Origin: Cocos nucifera
Lineage: Eukaryota > Streptophyta > Magnoliopsida > Arecales > Arecaceae
Direction of reading: 5' to 3'
DNA length: 64,000 bases
Assembly: GCA_006176705.1 (NCBI GenBank)
Contig: QRFJ01000386.1
Span: 868,001 to 932,000, forward strand
In this document: positions 10,187 through 23,700 of the stretch, in pieces
Layout of the letters: each line of letters starts with the position of its first letter
Position numbering within the stretch: the stretch's first letter is position 1
The notes under the pieces: model-generated
What the model was told of the DNA's origin: nothing
Seen by the model: the letters and a program-made list of their open reading frames with translations, nothing else
The model's database searches: none
Position numbers and translations under genes: made by a program

Positions 10187-11329
10187 TATTGGGGGTAAAC
10201 CTCACTTCCGTCGAAGTCCAGTCTGATGCTCAACCTAATGCAACCGATAGTCATGGAAGAGCTTCAACGGTCGAGCCCCGACCGAACTCCTCAGCGATCG
10301 AGCCCTTTCAGTCGAACTCCTACGAAAGCCGAACTCCTTCCTGACTTCTTCAGTCGAACTCCTATGGAAGCCGAACTTCCTCAGAACTCCTCCAATCAGA
10401 CTCCTACGAAAGCCGAACTCCTCCCTGACTTCTTCAGTCGGACTTCTATGGGAGCCAAACTCCCTCCGGACTCCTCCAAGAGTCGGACTCCTTTCAAAAT
10501 TCTTCTTCAGTCAGATTCCTCTAGGAGCCGAACTCCTTCCAGATCGCTTCTGCAGTTTGGACTCCTCTAGGAGCCGAACTTTTTCTGGATCGCTCCTGTA
10601 GTTCGGACTCCTTCGGGAGTCGAACTCCTTTCGGATCGCTCTTGCAGTCAGATTCTTTCAGGAGTCGAATTTCTTCCAGATCGCTTCTGCAGTTAGAACT
10701 CCTTCAGAAGCTGAACTCCTTCCGATCACTCCTGCAATCGGATTTCTTCAGGAGCTGAACTCCTTCCAGATCGCTTCTGTAGTCGGACTCCTCCGAGAGC
10801 CGACCTCCTTCTGAATTGCTCCTGCAGTCGAATTTCTATAGGAGCCGACCTCATTTTGGATTACTCTTGCAGTCGAACTCCGAACGCATGCTTCCACCAG
10901 ACGACATGACCGTCATTACCAGTCTGGCAATACCGCTCTCTCTGTAACAAATCTCATGTGGTCCATGATCAGATAACATGGTCGCCACTACCAACCTGAC
11001 GATAACTTTCTCTCCGTACTGAACCCTACGCGACCTCGAGTGGCCCGCTACCAGACGGTATGGTCATCACCATCAATCAAGCTCCATCTATAAAAAGGAT
11101 CCTTCAAATATGTTTCCTCCAAGCTCTCTTCCTTCCTAAAAAATTCTGCTGAACTCTCTTCTGAGTACTCCATTTCTGTTGATCAAAAGAGCTAACTTGA
11201 TCATCGGAGGATCCTGCCGGAGCCACCACCACCGACTTCAGACGGAACTTTGTTTTACAGGTCACCGACGGCAACCTCGTCCTCCTCTACTCCAGCTCGA
11301 TCCAGCGTCGACCAAATTCTGCACCAACA
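10187..11329 (+). repeat. 3' LTR of element A
   Basis: Begins TATTGGGGG (canonical TG mutated to TA) after the purine tract GAGAGTGGGAGGA and ends CCAACA at 11329, followed by the target duplication GATGA. It holds tandem ~46-bp sub-repeats (for example CTAGGAGCCG at 10521 and 10567) with CTCCT-CT-AGGAG dyads, and a promoter-like TATAAAAAGG at 11089. This copy shows the undisturbed LTR orientation. Confidence 0.88.
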
Positions 11330-11334
11330 GATGA

Positions 11335-12180
11335 GATAGATAATTTTTTTTTATTTAATACTAAAAAATAAAATAATAAATAATATTTTTATAATATTTT
11401 TATTATATATTATTTAATAAAATATATTATTATTATTGATTTATAATATTTATTTGTATTGAAGATGTTGGATGGCATATAAATTTATAATCTTAATAAT
11501 TTATTATATATATAATAACTTATATAAATATTTAAATTAAAAAATAATGAATATAAATAGAAATATAAAAATAGTGTTAAGATTAATTTTGTCAATAACA
11601 AATTTACTTTTCACATTCTTTATTTATCCTTCGTTGCATCATCCTAATATGAAAGAATGCAAATTGGTGAAATGTAATGGATATACGATCCTCTCTTCAT
11701 TTTTTTTTTTTTTTGATAGGATGAAGTACTTACACCACAGGAGATGAATGCAATCAAGAAGATGAGAAAATAAAATGTCACTAACAAGGAGGGGTAAAGC
11801 CACTGTTTGCCTCTACATGTTTAATGTTCGTAGAGGCATAGCCCTCCAGCAACCTCCTAACGTTGAAAACGAGTGGATGATCTGAGATGAAAATATCCTT
11901 CCTTTCTTACAACTTCTTAAAAATAAGATATATCTTTAGAATATCATAATTTTTTTAGAATAGAAGATATTTTGATCATTCAAAATTTTAAACTAAAAAA
12001 TAAAATTTTAAGTATTTAATAGGTATTGAAAAATGGGGACTACATGATCTAATGGGGTGGCATAGTACACTCTACATTAATTTTATTGCACCACGGTGCA
12101 TAAAATATTTCTCTTCTTCTCAAAGTATATAAAGAACCTAAAAATGCATTAAAGTTCCCTTCCGGTAAAGCAAATCTGAT
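11335..12180. other. AT-rich intergenic sequence
   Basis: Very AT-rich up to about 11550, then unremarkable sequence with a T-run at 11700-11713. No gene, tRNA or bounded repeat was recognised. Confidence 0.5.
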
Positions 12181-12790
12181 AGAAAATTAGTAGCCTGAGA
12201 AGCAAACAGCGGTAAGAGAATGCACAAGTTGAAACTATCGGCTTCGAAAGTGAAGGGCTAAAGAGACAGCAGACCAAGCTGCAAGTAATTCAACCCGTGG
12301 CACAGAACCGGATGCAAGAAGCTTACCCTCGGCTAGCAGCATATCTCCCATCTCATTTCTAATGACATACCCAACAGCAGCTTGGTCCTTACAACTAGAG
12401 GCATCAAAATTAATTTTTAATGCACAAAGCGGGGGAGCTATCGAGCGCACAAATAGAAAAGAATGATGAGAAATATCCCAATATCTTGACCGTGTACAAA
12501 AACCAACCCGAGACTTGCTGAAAGCAAGATCAGAGAGCAGGCCAAAAACATATTTAATCAGCTGCTGAGGAGAAATAAAAACCTACTGATGAACTCCATT
12601 TCCCATCTTTCCATAGAAACCATGTGGTGCAATAATATACAAGATTCCACTCTCGACCAAGTCATCATACAACTTGTCATCATACGCCGGCAAAGAGTGG
12701 GGTAGAAATCCATCAAGAGGTCCGGCTGATAAGTTCCAACAATACTAAGCATAAAGTCCATTCCTTTACTAGATCGCAATCTATCGATTC
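12181..12790 (-). pseudogene. L1-type LINE remnant, RNase H end
   Basis: On the minus strand 12450-12235 reads LKINFDASSCKDQAAVGYVI, then a segment with E-L-L-A-A-W-S-A-V. This is the start of the RNase H domain (RVT_3 type) at the C-terminus of plant L1-type LINE polyproteins: K-x-N-F-D-x-S, a G-x-V-I-R strand, then E-x-x-A-A-W. The fragment stops before the rest of the domain. Upstream sequence to 12779 is consistent with the linker but carries stops and frame changes. Non-functional. Confidence 0.65.
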
Positions 12791-12852
12791 TTGGTACCGT
12801 ACCGGTAACTAGTTAAACTGGATCTTCCTCAGTGGCATGAGTGCTATACCAC

Positions 12853-12888
12853 CCACCCACACACACACACACAAAAAAAAAAAAAAAG
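12853..12888. repeat. (AC)n microsatellite followed by an A-run
   Basis: CCCACCCACACACACACACAC-type sequence running directly into about 15 adenines. Confidence 0.9.
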
Positions 12889-14759
12889 TATACTTATCTT
12901 TGTCACCCATGCAAGAACATATTCATTGGAACATGCCTCATAATGATAAAGAGTTAACTCCTTGAGATGGCTTCCCTATGTGTTAAATATGATGCATCAT
13001 CATTCAAGATTGTGTTGAATTTGGATGTTGTCAATAATGGGTTATCATGATTTGTTTTCATACCATTATGATCTAATTTGTCAAGTTGCCATGCTTATTT
13101 AAGACCCTACCCTGCCGTTAAGCGCTCAAACAAATTCAAGAAAGTAATATACCGTTCACCATTGTTGTCCACTCACTCACTTGAGGGAAAAGATACATGC
13201 ACACGGCACTACCTCTTTTGCGCCATGCTCTAGAATAAGACTTTCTAACATTCATGTTAAGCAGTTAAAAACATAAGGAATACTGTATACCACACCATTT
13301 ATTTATAAATACATTAATATCTATAAATTACAATCAACCAATCTGGTTAAGAACGTTGGATGTAGCGTAAGATGAGAAACCATGGTGATTTTGAGGGGAA
13401 GACTTGTAATATAGATTATGATTGCAATCTACAACAATCACAATGGCAACAACAATGATAACATGTCCTTATTGTTGTGAAATGGCTCATCCTCACCATC
13501 CCAATAGATTTCATTAATTTGGATCACATTTCTAAAAACATATATTCTGGTCATAGACTTGCGTATTCAATACATTTGCAGAACGGATAATCAAAAAGAC
13601 GTGCACAAATCAACTACCGTCAATCTTGTGGTTAAACTGTCTAAAAGCTTTCTTCCCTTTTTTTTTTTTTTTCTTCCCCTCTCTTCATCACATTGCTGCT
13701 TCCAACTGTTTGTTATTTTGTCCTGGCTGAACTTGATCCCATAGGAAGATTTGGTATGCGCCTCCCTCCTTTTCTAATTTTTAGTGGGCATCATATATTT
13801 CCACTGTGATAGAAATTCAGTAATCCAGTAATCTCAGCAACAATGAGTTTGGATGATATTCATCACCCTGGGGCTGCTGAAATATGACTTGCCACATTGA
13901 GACAAAACGAAGTTCAGAACGCAGCTCACCAATAAGGTTGAGAACGCTGGCCCCACAGCGAGATATCTCCTAAGCCATGCTGGGTCGATTTTTCCAAACT
14001 ACAAAATGGCATTGCAAATGGCAGGCGTAACAAGCCTAAATATTGCACATGCTAGATAACTGAAACAATTTTATCAAAAAATAATAAGCACATAAAAATC
14101 CTTTTTTAAAAAAATCTAAATGCTAAAAAATTGTTGATGAAATATTGATAAAATAAATCATAACCGGTTCAAGTGGAAATCGCTTCACTCTGCCCCTTGT
14201 TTTTTAAGCAACCAGATAAAGAATAATGATCATGCCGGTTTCTCAGCAGGCATGAATATTATGCAACATTATATGGAAGTGATAAAAATATGCTGCTACA
14301 AAAGAATGAGCCTTCAAAGAATCACAAAGATCATCAGACAGTTCCCTCTTCAGCCTGATAGCAAACGGCATAAAATCTTAAGCATCCAACAAAACACTAG
14401 AATGTCATGATTCACAACATACTCATGTACAACATGATGGTCTTAAAGGATACGTGTTATAATGCTAAGCTTACGTTACAACTCAATCACACAATAGCCT
14501 GTAGCCCTGAAAAAATTTTCCATCCACCTTTGCAAGCAAAACACAGTAAAGCAAAGCTGAGAGAGAGGGGCTGAAAAATTACATTTTGTGAATATGCTGA
14601 AAAATGGAACTAATAACAATCCATTATATGGTGGCTACATTTCTAAATAAAACATATCAATTTAGGATGAAAAATAGTTCTGGTTAATTTCAGCAGCTGA
14701 CAGGTATGATTGCACCATTAATTTAGTAAAAGTCGGTTAACATAATTGCATTTAACATG
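12889..14759. other. Intergenic sequence and 3' untranslated region of the hnRNP gene
   Basis: No coding region recognised. A T-run lies at 13659-13671. The segment next to 14760 should hold the 3' UTR of the minus-strand hnRNP gene; its end cannot be fixed from sequence alone. Confidence 0.45.
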
Positions 14760-17700
14760 TCATTTACCATAGGGATGGTATCTGCTCCCATATCCCCGAG
14801 CAGCACCATAACCACCATACATTCCATTATACCCAGCTGGGCCACCGTATGTAGTACCACTACCATATCCGTCATTTCCATACATGGGTCCACCATAACT
14901 AGAGCTGAAGCCTGCACCAAAACTGGGGACTGCACCATAGCTATAGCCTCGGCCATAACCATAACCGTAACTTCCACCATAATAGACACTACCAGATCGA
15001 TGACTACCTCCATATCCGTAAGTGCCACCTCGATAGTTACCACGTATGCTGCCACCACCGGTGCCACGAGCACCCCTCCCATTGATTCCTGGATCTCCAC
15101 CAGCTTTCTTTGGTTCAGCCCTCTTAATTTCGACCTGCAATAGCCAGGAAGGGGACGTTACAAACAAGACTACAAATCCTGGGCATATTCCATGAGTGAT
15201 TCCTCAGGAAATTGCTGCAATAAATGCTGGAGCTGGAGAGTTGGGGGGTTCACGAGCTGATCACCATGGTTAAAAATAAATAAATAATTTTAATTTAAAA
15301 AAAAAAAAAAAGAAATAAAAAAGGAGGGGTTGTGGGGTGGGGTTGTGGGTGAGAAGGATCACCTTCGAAGAAAGCCCCTTCACTCTCCCACTCTGTCCTA
15401 CCATAACCTCCCAAATAGGCCCTAACACTGACCGAAACAATAGATATCAAATTAAACTACCACAAGGAACCAAGAAAGCCCAGATTGACATGGTGCATCC
15501 TGTCTGCAAGGCCGTGGACACCCAGAAAATGTTTCTTTAACCTTTCCCTTATATCGTTCATTTTACTGAAAAATGAAATTGTGCATGTTTTATTTAGAAT
15601 TATATCTGCTATAGGTACCCTATTTCAATAGGAAGCAGCTGATAAAGCAAAACTAAAATGAGGAGTTCATAATCTGACTCTAGCCTGACTTCTTGTTGGC
15701 TAATTTGTCACCCAGAAATGTTTTATGATTGTTAAGTGTTGGACCCTATGACCGGTGATTATAAGACTTTAGACACCCACCACCTATGGAAACCAACCCC
15801 CTTTTGGTGAGTCAAATCAAGGTCCTAAGTTTGATCTGAGATAAGGCTAACATCCAAGCCCAAGCCCAAGACCAGGCAGTTCGGTTGCACTGATGTTGCT
15901 CTCAGCACAGGAAGGAGGCTCCCACGTCTAAAAATCTCACAATAAATTTTCTTTAAAGATATTAATAATTATCCTTTTTTCAGCATTAACTCTATTCCAG
16001 GGCTAATGATATGAGCATTTTCCTTATATTCTCTACAGCCGTCTACATTTTTCTAAATTGCTGGATGTTGTTCGGAACCAAATAACCAATGAAGCCATCA
16101 CAATCAATGAAAACAGAAAAAAAAGATCTACAAGCATGGTCAATCTTAAATTTCAACTCACCTGCTTCCCTCCAAGATCATGCATTCTACCTTCCAAAAT
16201 GATCTTTTCGACTGCTTCCTCATTTTCAAAGGTCACAAAACCAAAGCCTCGTGAACGCCCAGTACTATGGTCAAGCATTATCTGGTGCTCAACCACTTCA
16301 CCATATGAGGCAAAGTGCTCCTTCAACTCATCTGAAAGATTTTAATTGTAAATTTACTTCACAAGATGAGAAGATCATTAGTCCAAAGGTGCAGTTGCTA
16401 CCTTCAGTTAAAGACGGAGGAATTCCACCAACAAATATCTTCTTTGTCTTGAGCCCAGCTTTGGAAGGCATCTCTTCTCGTGGGACTGTCCTTTTGACTT
16501 CTACCTGAGTTCAGCAGCAATATAAGATTCCAGCACTCCATTGAGACCCTATAAAACATAAACGGCAAGCTGTACAACAAAAGCTAATCCCACCGTTCTC
16601 CCATCAATAGCATGCTCATCCTCTAAAACCTTGTCAATAACACAAGGGTCAGCAAATGTTACAAACCCAAATCCTCTAGGCATATGTGTATGCTTATCCT
16701 TCATTATCACAGAGTCTGTGATTTCTCCATACTTCTCAAAATGCTTGGTGAATGTCTCTGCAACAACAAAAACAAGCACCACAGTGATTGAGTGGCAACT
16801 GAATATTAAAATGGGCAAAAAAGAGAACCTATAGGACAGCAATCTAGATAGAGAATGTAGGAAGACACAATTTCACTGTTTTATCACAAGAACTGTAACC
16901 TGACATCCATAGATCTCTGTAAAAAATTGTAAAATTTTGAAAGGCAACACAACACAATCAGTGAATACCACCAAAATCAAAACTAGCCCTAAGAATACAA
17001 TAATATCCATCATGAGGATAACACCAATAAAACAAGATAAGAGATCCATTTTCCATTGACTGGATTTTCTTTCTTAAAGTTATCATGTTTTCATGCATGT
17101 TTCAAACAGGTAACCAATCCAAACATGTCGCTTCTGGCAAATGAGTTGTTAAAACCAACAAGGCACCTAAAGTTGGTTCATGCAGCAACAAGAATCTATC
17201 ATGGCATCATCCCATTCAAACTGGTCGGTCCAAAAGTGAAAGAACCCAACATTGCAAGCGTGCTCCAGTTGAGACCTACTGGACACAATATACAATTCAC
17301 AGACCAGCACACATCCTTTGGCATCCACCTACTACAGAAGGGACTTGCAACCAGGCCCCTCCATAGGGAGATGGGTATGCTATCACTGAGTTACAACACA
17401 TGTGGAGATACAACAACCGATTCAAGTGCCAGAGTTGATGGGCATTCCAGCCATTAGCCAGAATGCCATGATGCTACATCACGCCCCCCAAAAAAGGATT
17501 TAATACCCTTATTTAAAAATGAAAATATATTAAAAAGTAGGTTCGTATCGACCCATGCCAAGTGACCACATCTGTGGAGCAAAGCACATTCCTGCTAGCA
17601 CATTACATGCTGAACAGAAAGCCAGCATGTGAAAAGTTCACATACACTGGCACGCACACACAAAGAGACACATATAGTGAACTTAGTCACTAGACAAAGA

Positions 17701-20700
17701 GGAAGTTTGACTATATTCAGAATTTGTACTAAAGACTTGCTAATTTAATCTCTAAGGCTGGCACCAATCTTGCTTAACAAACAGAAAACAAACTAATTGG
17801 AGGCAATTTGTGTATTTTAAATAATACCTTCTAAACCAAGAAGTACTATCGCAAAGTTCTAGATCATTGCATAAACAGCAAAGCCAAGCCACAAACAGCA
17901 CAATGCAAAAGAAATGCATACTATATGACCCACCTAATACATCTTGAACCTCCAATTTCTCCCCTCCTATTATTGACCTCAAGAAACTAATTTTATTATC
18001 ATTATATGACACCAGTCAGTTTTAACAAGTCACCTTACTTTAAACTCCCGGTGAATATCACCCCTTCCGTCGTGAATAACAAAATCACAATGTGGCATTC
18101 CTTGATAAAGCGATCCCAAAGTTCATCTCTATATCTTGCACTAATTTAACTTTCCATCCAATATTAAAAAAAGAGTGTCACCTAGATCAGAAAATCAACA
18201 TCTTAGTCACAAGTTACAAGCCTCCTCCCATAAATCGAGACTTCGCTAGTCCATATCACTAAAGGGTCCTATCTTTATCAAAATGAATTTCATTGTAATT
18301 TTATTGCAGCTTTACTTGCTAATTTATTCTCAACTTCAAGACATGGCTGCTGAAATGCCATTTTCTCCATATCTTATAATTCTCCAAATGTCAAAAAGAA
18401 AACAAAAGCATCCTTCATGGCTGCCATAAATAGATAAGCATTTGATAATTGTTTTAATACACTTGAGAATAACAAATGATAGATTGATTGATAAGATGCA
18501 ACATGTCTCAAGAGGCACGGCACGTTCCACCTTGTTATCTGGAGTGCACATTAAAATGTCACTGACTATTTTGTAAAAGGAAAAAAAATCCAATAGGCAC
18601 CTAATGAAAGATAAACACGATCTCTGCATTGCACAACTCTATGGTAAAAGACCAACTCTTGTCAGTCCTTAGAACCAACTGCATTTCTTTTCTAATGGGA
18701 AAGTCTGAAAACTGCAATTGCATTTGAACTAAACATTCTCAGGCCATGCTCCCTAAAGTACATCTTCTAATACCACAGGCCCATTGAAAGAGGGAAATCA
18801 CGTCTTTCAGCAACACCTGAATCTTCATGTAAGCATACCATTAGTTTATAAATGGATATAAAAATATTCTTTTATCCAATCATTCAAGATTTCCTCCTCC
18901 CAGCAACACCATTCATTAAACAAGTCAGTTAATCCATCTTTACATAATTTAATTGGTAAGCATTCACCCCCAATGCCTTATCCTTGTCATGGCTAAAATA
19001 TATTATGCTAATAAAATTAGTAAAATCCATATGCCACCATCAACTCTATGAATCGATTTACCTCACATCCTCTGCATTCCCCTAAACTTCTCAAAGTATC
19101 CACACAAAATTACTATTAATTCACTGCTGCTCATAAGTTCTCTACTATCCTTAATCCTTAAGCATCACTATTAATTCACTGCTGCTCATAAGTTCTTAAC
19201 CATCTTTAATCCTTAAGCATCCATTCTGATAACAAAGACTTGTTTTTCTCTCTCACATTCAATATGCTATACTAACCACCATAACCATAACCATCTAGTA
19301 TTCTAGCCTTTTGCCAACTATTTGGGGTTTCAATATGCTATACTGAAAAGAAAATGTGTCCAATCTTATGCAAAAAAAGTTGTCACACAAACATATGATT
19401 AAGGCAAATGCTTCAAACAAGAAAAAGGAGGTCACAGTAACTTGATGCCAGAGGTATGAGATAAACTAGTTGATCTTCATGCCACCAATGTTATGTTATT
19501 AGGGAATGTTCTCGGGTCAACTTCTATCTTATGTCTGAAATCTGTGGTTCCCTGCTGCCATTTTTCTAGCTATTTTCTTATCTCAGGTATTTGCATTTCC
19601 AGCTTCCAGCTTCCAGTTTGACTTTTTCCTCCATGTTGCACCAAAAACATAAACTCCAATTGACTCAGTTTACAACACAGGTGTCTACTGAAATGAGATA
19701 TTTCTCCGTATATGGGTTTTGATAGGTCATATTTGTTCTCTTAATTCTCATAATCTTAATGAGAAACCCATAGATAGGCATAGGTTTACAAACAATTAAA
19801 TAGAAAATCTATTCCCAACTATTTTGGTCAGCTTTTGAAATCCTTTATCGTTCATTCTACTGAGTGTTACCTCTTTTTTAAAACATAAGCTTTTCCTCCA
19901 TACCCCTAAAACATTAAATTAGGTTATCATATCTTCCCCACCCTAATCTGATTTTTGGATGCAAAACTAATTTCATCCCCTCAAAGAAGGCTATATTGTT
20001 TATTGCACATGCTAACATTATCCGAATAGGCTATCCAAACATTGATTTAATTGGTGTAACTCTAACAATTCTTATTTGCGGCACACTCATTTATAAAACT
20101 ACTATTATAACATATCAAAGATTAATCCCAAAATACTCATCCTTGAGACACTCATCTCAAGTGTTTGAGTCTCTTTATCACCCAACATAATTATGCCTAG
20201 AAGATTATGAACCATACAACTGTCTCATAAAAGTTATCCTTTGAGTATTAAAGGCATGCGGCAGTCACATATTATTCAGTACACTTAAGGCCAGTTTGGA
20301 TATTCCAGCAAGAATCAGGCTGGTTGGCTCGCAGCCCGCATCATCCAAGGGCTTGTCCAAGTCCCAGACTAAATCCAAGCCAGTGGGCCTGTTGGTTTCC
20401 ATGAAGACGGGAAAAAAGACCCATAAGGCCTTTTTTTTCCCCACAGAATTCACACTTGGGTTGTCATGAGCCATACTTAAATGGGCTGCCCAACCCACGA
20501 ATCCAACAGGAAATTTGGCCCAATCCTGCTGGATTACCAAAACAGGTCTTAATGTTTTGAGAGACCATACACAAATCATGATTGGCAAGGGCCACCTCCA
20601 CCACACATGATTGGGAGTTGCCTATGTGGGAACCCAGAGATAATGCAGCTCGAAAGTAATAACTCAAAAAATAATAGAAGGGAGAATCTAAAAAACTTAT

Positions 20701-23700
20701 TATATTCTGACAAAATGAAACACATCAAATAACATGTAGTAAATCAATTGAACTATCAACTTAGCAAAATCCAATACTTAATAAAAATGATTTTCTCCAC
20801 GCTCAAACATGACCCAAAAAGTTAGTGTAAGTATGTGGGTTGCCTTAACTAGGCAGGCTATCTAGACAGCCCAGGCAACCAACTTCAAAACACCAATTAC
20901 CTCTATCCCACTCTAACTCAACTTGATATAATTTACTCATTCTCCTATTTTTCTGCATAATGCATGAATACAGGCACATTTGTCAGACATGGGAATCATC
21001 TGGCAATTAACTCTGATTGCCCCATTCATTTCCCACTAAACTAGTAAGGTTACAATCGTCTTCTACATAAACTAGTTTATCCATTTTAGACCTAAGAAAT
21101 TCAGATCCCTATCCACCAAAATCTCACCTATACTTCCAAATCATAGCCACCCTATCCTCATCAAATCAATAAATGACTCATAATTGAATTACACACGACA
21201 TGCATCTCCCAAATATCAATTGTGAGTTCATTTTGACATGTTATTTAATTTGTTTCGTGTTTACCATGAGAAAAAGCAGCTCACCTCTTCATATTGCTGA
21301 TTATAACACTTTGTCATTGTCTCCTATATGTCCTTTAAAGTCTCAATACACCACTCAAGCACATCATTTTCCTTAATCATGAGCGAGCGTATCTTCCATC
21401 GCATTCTATCATATGTCACTGCCAAGCATCCACATCATGTGGTATTTTATTCTAAACCTATCCATTGATTCCCTAAAATTGCAATAACAAATGAGAAAAA
21501 TTCACATTATTTATTTTATCTACACTATAACCTTTATTATAGAACACACATTGCATCACTCACACCAGCAGAATCAACTAAAACATAAATTAATAATCTC
21601 CATTAAAATGAAGTACAAAGAAACCACCATAATTCCTGAGAACACTAGGCAGATCACAACAAGTAATTACATCAGTAGCTGGAATTTCTACAAGACTATG
21701 CAGTAAAATGGTTCTGAAACTAAAATGGTTCTTATCAATTTTTGCTGAGATTATTAAACAATATAGATGCATTACAAGAGCAGATGAAAATGCAAATACA
21801 ATGAAACAAAGTGTTACAGAGTGGAACTGTACTATGGATGTATGATCAAGATCTTCCTTTCATAGAATATTTTGTTGGAATTCAACTATGATAGATTTGC
21901 ACTCTGACATAAACATGGTATGTATTGTGACACCAACATGGCATTTCAATCAGCTTCGTAGATTCTAAGTTGCCATTTATTACTATCAAAATATTGAAAA
22001 GGATTCAATGTTCTTAAGAAAAAATAAAATTCTTTTACAATCCACACATCATTCAGATTTATTGAGTACCTTCCCTCCTCACAAACACAAGCCTCCCTCA
22101 TTATTGGTTGGGTCTTTGTTGTGCCTTAGCACACCATCTGATCGGTTCTCCTACACTTTAAGGTTATGCCTGCTTCAGGGACATGGTGGATCAAGGCGTG
22201 AAGTAGCCCCTTCATTTGGCCAAACAACCATTCGCAACCCAAGTTAGGCAAGAGATAAATAGAGCATTTCACCAAAGATTGGAACATTGTCAGTTTGCAA
22301 CACATCTGAAGTAAGACGAAGTCACCCTGCCAGAAAGGTGGAATGTGTTTATTCTAACTCATACTAGAATTTTGATCCAAAATTACTCTAGTTAACCCAG
22401 TTAACTAGTTTATCCATCCTGCAACTAAATAAAATCTAATTGATAATTCTTGAATTCTCATAGTATATATATTTCTGAACTTGTTCTAAGTTTCCTCATT
22501 CTCCCCACAGTCACCATAGCATTGAACCCTTATAATACCTTTATGATCATTTTGAATAACGGTTCTGTGGTTCATCAACAGAAAAATTATGTATCATCAC
22601 AACCACCATAGGCAAATATCAGTTGGAACAAGTTGAACAGCCTGAAGTTGCATGATTCAATCTAACCAATTTCAGCTAGAAAAGACACCTATTATCTTCA
22701 CACCACTAAGTTAACTAGCTACAATTGGTAATAGTATAACTGACAAGATAACTGCATCAATTCAGACAAAACACATATTTTTTTGAAAAAAGTAATCAAT
22801 CAGTTAAGCCCATAGAATCCCAACCCAAAATAGCCTAAACATAATGAAATGTATAGGAAATATGAACAATTGTTTTCTTGGATAAACAACCTGACATTTG
22901 TATGGCTCAACTCTAGCTAATTTCAGCTAGCAAAGACACCTATTACAATTACACCATACCATTTGCCAGCTAGAATTGGCAAAAGTCCAACTGGCAACAG
23001 AAACTGAATAAATTCACAAAAAAGCAACATTTTTTTATCGAAAATGTACTTAGCAAGTTAGACCCATTGAGTACTAACCAAAAAATAAAAAATAGCTTAG
23101 CAATAAAGGGAAATGGATAGGAAGCACAAACAATTGTTTTATCGGACAAACAAATACAAGCATATCTTGGCCACTTATCTTGTGTCCAACTAAAGGAAAG
23201 CATATAACTAACTGAATGCATGCACAAAAGAGTAACAAACCACATTGGAAAAGAATTTGAAAAGACTAAAAACTACCCAACTTGAGATATGCTAAGATCT
23301 GAAGAATGATTACAACTAAGAATGGTAGTGTTACATTGAAACTATAGTATTAGTATTCACAGGATTTTATACCTACTGAATGACAAACAGACACAAGAAT
23401 CCTGTGGAAATATGAAATGGAAGGATGACTTGTCAACTAGATAGATCTTCAAATGAATTCTAACTCCAGTACCGATTGGTGGTACTGAAGGTGACTCCGT
23501 CATGCACATATAGAATACATTGGTTAACTATAATATACCATGTTCGACATAGTCAAAGAAAGTAACCACTTGAATTCATGTTGTTGACATGACATAAACT
23601 GCTGACTTTGGGAAAATATATGGCCCCATACAACATGACTTATGTGTGATACGAAGGCCATTAATTAAGATAGAAGAAAGCTATTAATTAAGATAGAAGT

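Larger units (their letters stand above)
5805..11329 (+). mobile_element. Element A: internally deleted Ty3/gypsy (Tat-like) LTR retrotransposon
   Basis: Bounded by a perfect 5-bp target duplication GATGA (5800-5804 and 11330-11334). Layout: 5' LTR (forward part 5805-6599), primer-binding-site motif at 6603-6622, inverted LTR end (6628 to about 6936), post-integrase sequence from about 6950, 115-bp repeats (7049-7430), hairpin minisatellite (7440-10090), polypurine tract, 3' LTR (10187-11329). Gag, protease, reverse transcriptase and integrase are all absent, so any movement would have needed proteins from a relative. The LTR and internal sequences match element C at 50.2-59.3 kb, showing both belong to one family. 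It sits between the ZIP promoter and the rest of the upstream region. Confidence 0.88.

Noticed and set aside
17056..17457. 133-codon plus-strand open frame in the hnRNP intron
   Set aside because: No recognisable domain, no coding-like composition, and it lies within an intron of the opposite-strand gene.
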